A stretch of 6,680 nucleotides of DNA from CAZTWC01 sp964617105 [NCBI: uncultured Myxococcia bacterium] (GTDB lineage: Bacteria > CAZTWC01), in contig CAZTWC010000215.1 of the NCBI GenBank assembly GCA_964617105.1, positions 1 through 6,680 on the forward strand, written 5' to 3'. Shown here one piece after another: positions 5,816-6,680 of this stretch; within the stretch, counting starts at the first letter, position 1; each line of letters opens with the position of its first letter. Both the position numbers and the translations under genes were made by a program. The notes beneath the pieces were generated by a model, which saw nothing but the letters and a program-made list of their open reading frames with translations, had not been told where the DNA came from and did not search any database.

Positions 5816-6661
5816 TTATTTTGCCAAATGCTCCAATCTATTACTACACTCCTGCAAAGCCCGCTCTTTCTCCTCCCCCTGAGGGGCTAAACTGCCGTGC
5901 CACTTGGGGACATTTTCCATAAAGGAGATACCTTTCCCTTTGGTGGTGTGAGCCAAAATAATCGAGGGTTTCCCCTTAGTGTTTCTGGCCTGAGCAAGAG
6001 CATGGTCAATCTGCTCAAAATTGTGACCATCAATCTCCTGAAAAAACCAGCCAAAAGATTGGAATTTGTCTTTTAAAGGCTCCAAAGCAGTTACATTCGA
6101 ATTTAGATCATCACTTTGAAATTTATTGTAATCCACCATGGCCACCAGATTATCTAGTTGGTAAAAGGCGCCAAACATCAACCCCTCCCAGATCTGCCCC
6201 TCGTTTAACTCCCCATCCCCTAATACGGTGTAAACCCGGAATTTATTATCTCCTCGCTTTGCTCCTAAGGCACAGCCCAGAGCAAAAGAAAAGCCCTGAC
6301 CCAAAGATCCTGAATTGAACTCTATCCCTGGAGTTTTTACCCGATCCGGATGTCCCTGCAGCATACTGTCAATCTGGCGCAGTCCCTTATATTCCTTTGG
6401 GTCAAAAATCCCTTTTCTGGCTAAAGCGGCATAGAGCACCAGACAAGAGTGTCCTTTGGATAGGATAAATCGATCCCGTTTTTGGTCTTTATAGTTATTA
6501 ATGTTATAGTTCATCTCTTTCCAGAACAGATAAGTAACTAACTCCACCGCAGAGAGAGAACCGCCCGGATGTCCTGAACCGGCAAAACAGTTCATAGTAA
6601 TAATGTCATGACGCAGTTGAGCAGCCATGCGCAGCAATTCTTTAGATTGAGTAATATTCAA
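5816..6661 (-). CDS. Transketolase, N-terminal (thiamine diphosphate-binding) subunit
   Basis: A 281-residue subunit giving the pyrophosphate-binding domain of the split transketolase; it works only with the C-terminal subunit encoded next. Motifs are in order: GHPGGSLS (30-37), SKGH (68-71), GHP (103-105), NSGSLGQGFS (116-125), and the cofactor motif GDGELNEGQIWE (148-159) ending in VDYNKFQSDD (176-185). Asp149 and Asn179 are the expected Mg2+ ligands, and His31, His71 and His104 match the active-site histidines of E. coli TktA (His26, 66, 100). The start is TTG at 6661, supported by AAGGA with a 6-base spacer; the next in-frame ATG is codon 12. Length is typical, so the gene is complete. 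Only 19 bases upstream are visible, so its promoter, or an upstream operon gene, lies outside the window. Confidence 0.96.
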   Translation of the reverse strand: MNITQSKELLRMAAQLRHDIITMNCFAGSGHPGGSLSAVELVTYLFWKEMNYNINNYKDQKRDRFILSKGHSCLVLYAALARKGIFDPKEYKGLRQIDSMLQGHPDRVKTPGIEFNSGSLGQGFSFALGCALGAKRGDNKFRVYTVLGDGELNEGQIWEGLMFGAFYQLDNLVAMVDYNKFQSDDLNSNVTALEPLKDKFQSFGWFFQEIDGHNFEQIDHALAQARNTKGKPSIILAHTTKGKGISFMENVPKWHGSLAPQGEEKERALQECSNRLEHLAK

Positions 6662-6667
6662 CTTTTT

Positions 6668-6672
6668 TCCTT
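6668..6672 (-). promoter_or_regulatory. Ribosome binding site fixing the TTG start at 6661
   Basis: AAGGA on the minus strand stands 6 bases before the TTG, which is good spacing. The first ATG in frame (codon 12) has no such site, so TTG is the preferred start of the transketolase N-terminal gene. Confidence 0.7.
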
Positions 6673-6680
6673 TTAATTCA

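Overview
The window reads as a piece of chromosome from an anaerobe-like or deep-branching bacterium, but the sequence does not fix the taxon. The clues are a transketolase split into two adjacent genes, a conserved bacterial deoxyhypusine-synthase-like protein, an iron-type alcohol dehydrogenase, and frequent non-ATG starts (TTG, GTG). All six well-supported genes lie on the minus strand, so the layout reads from high to low coordinates.

Right part (6661 to 4877): the N-terminal half of transketolase (thiamine-diphosphate-binding subunit) is followed after 18 bases by the C-terminal half (catalytic glutamate and sugar-binding subunit). Together they form one enzyme and almost certainly one transcript. 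Middle (4876 to 3805): an AT-rich spacer of about 450 bases carries a good sigma70-type promoter, several inverted repeats and a doubtful 65-residue ORF. It leads to a 207-residue protein that joins a winged-helix DNA-binding domain to a Rossmann-like domain of the kind found in sugar acyltransferases and methyltransferases. A pyrimidine-biased gene-poor stretch of about 380 bases follows (3424 to 3804).

Left part (3423 to 1): an AT-rich AAA ATPase of the DUF4143 type has its own compact promoter built inside palindromic repeats. It is followed by the deoxyhypusine-synthase-like gene (GTG start, clear ribosome binding site) and, 22 bases later, by an iron-containing alcohol dehydrogenase. The dehydrogenase runs off the left edge, so it has no stop codon in the window; I read it directly from the minus strand.

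Working together: transketolase, a metal-dependent dehydrogenase/reductase and a regulator with a metabolite-binding-like fold suggest sugar or polyol metabolism, or making a building block for a surface polysaccharide. The pathway is inferred only from neighbourhood. The ATPase looks like an independent module placed between metabolic genes. The observations most worth following up are the palindrome-embedded promoter of the ATPase, the regulator's domain fusion, and the deoxyhypusine-synthase-like protein that lacks the family's catalytic lysine region.
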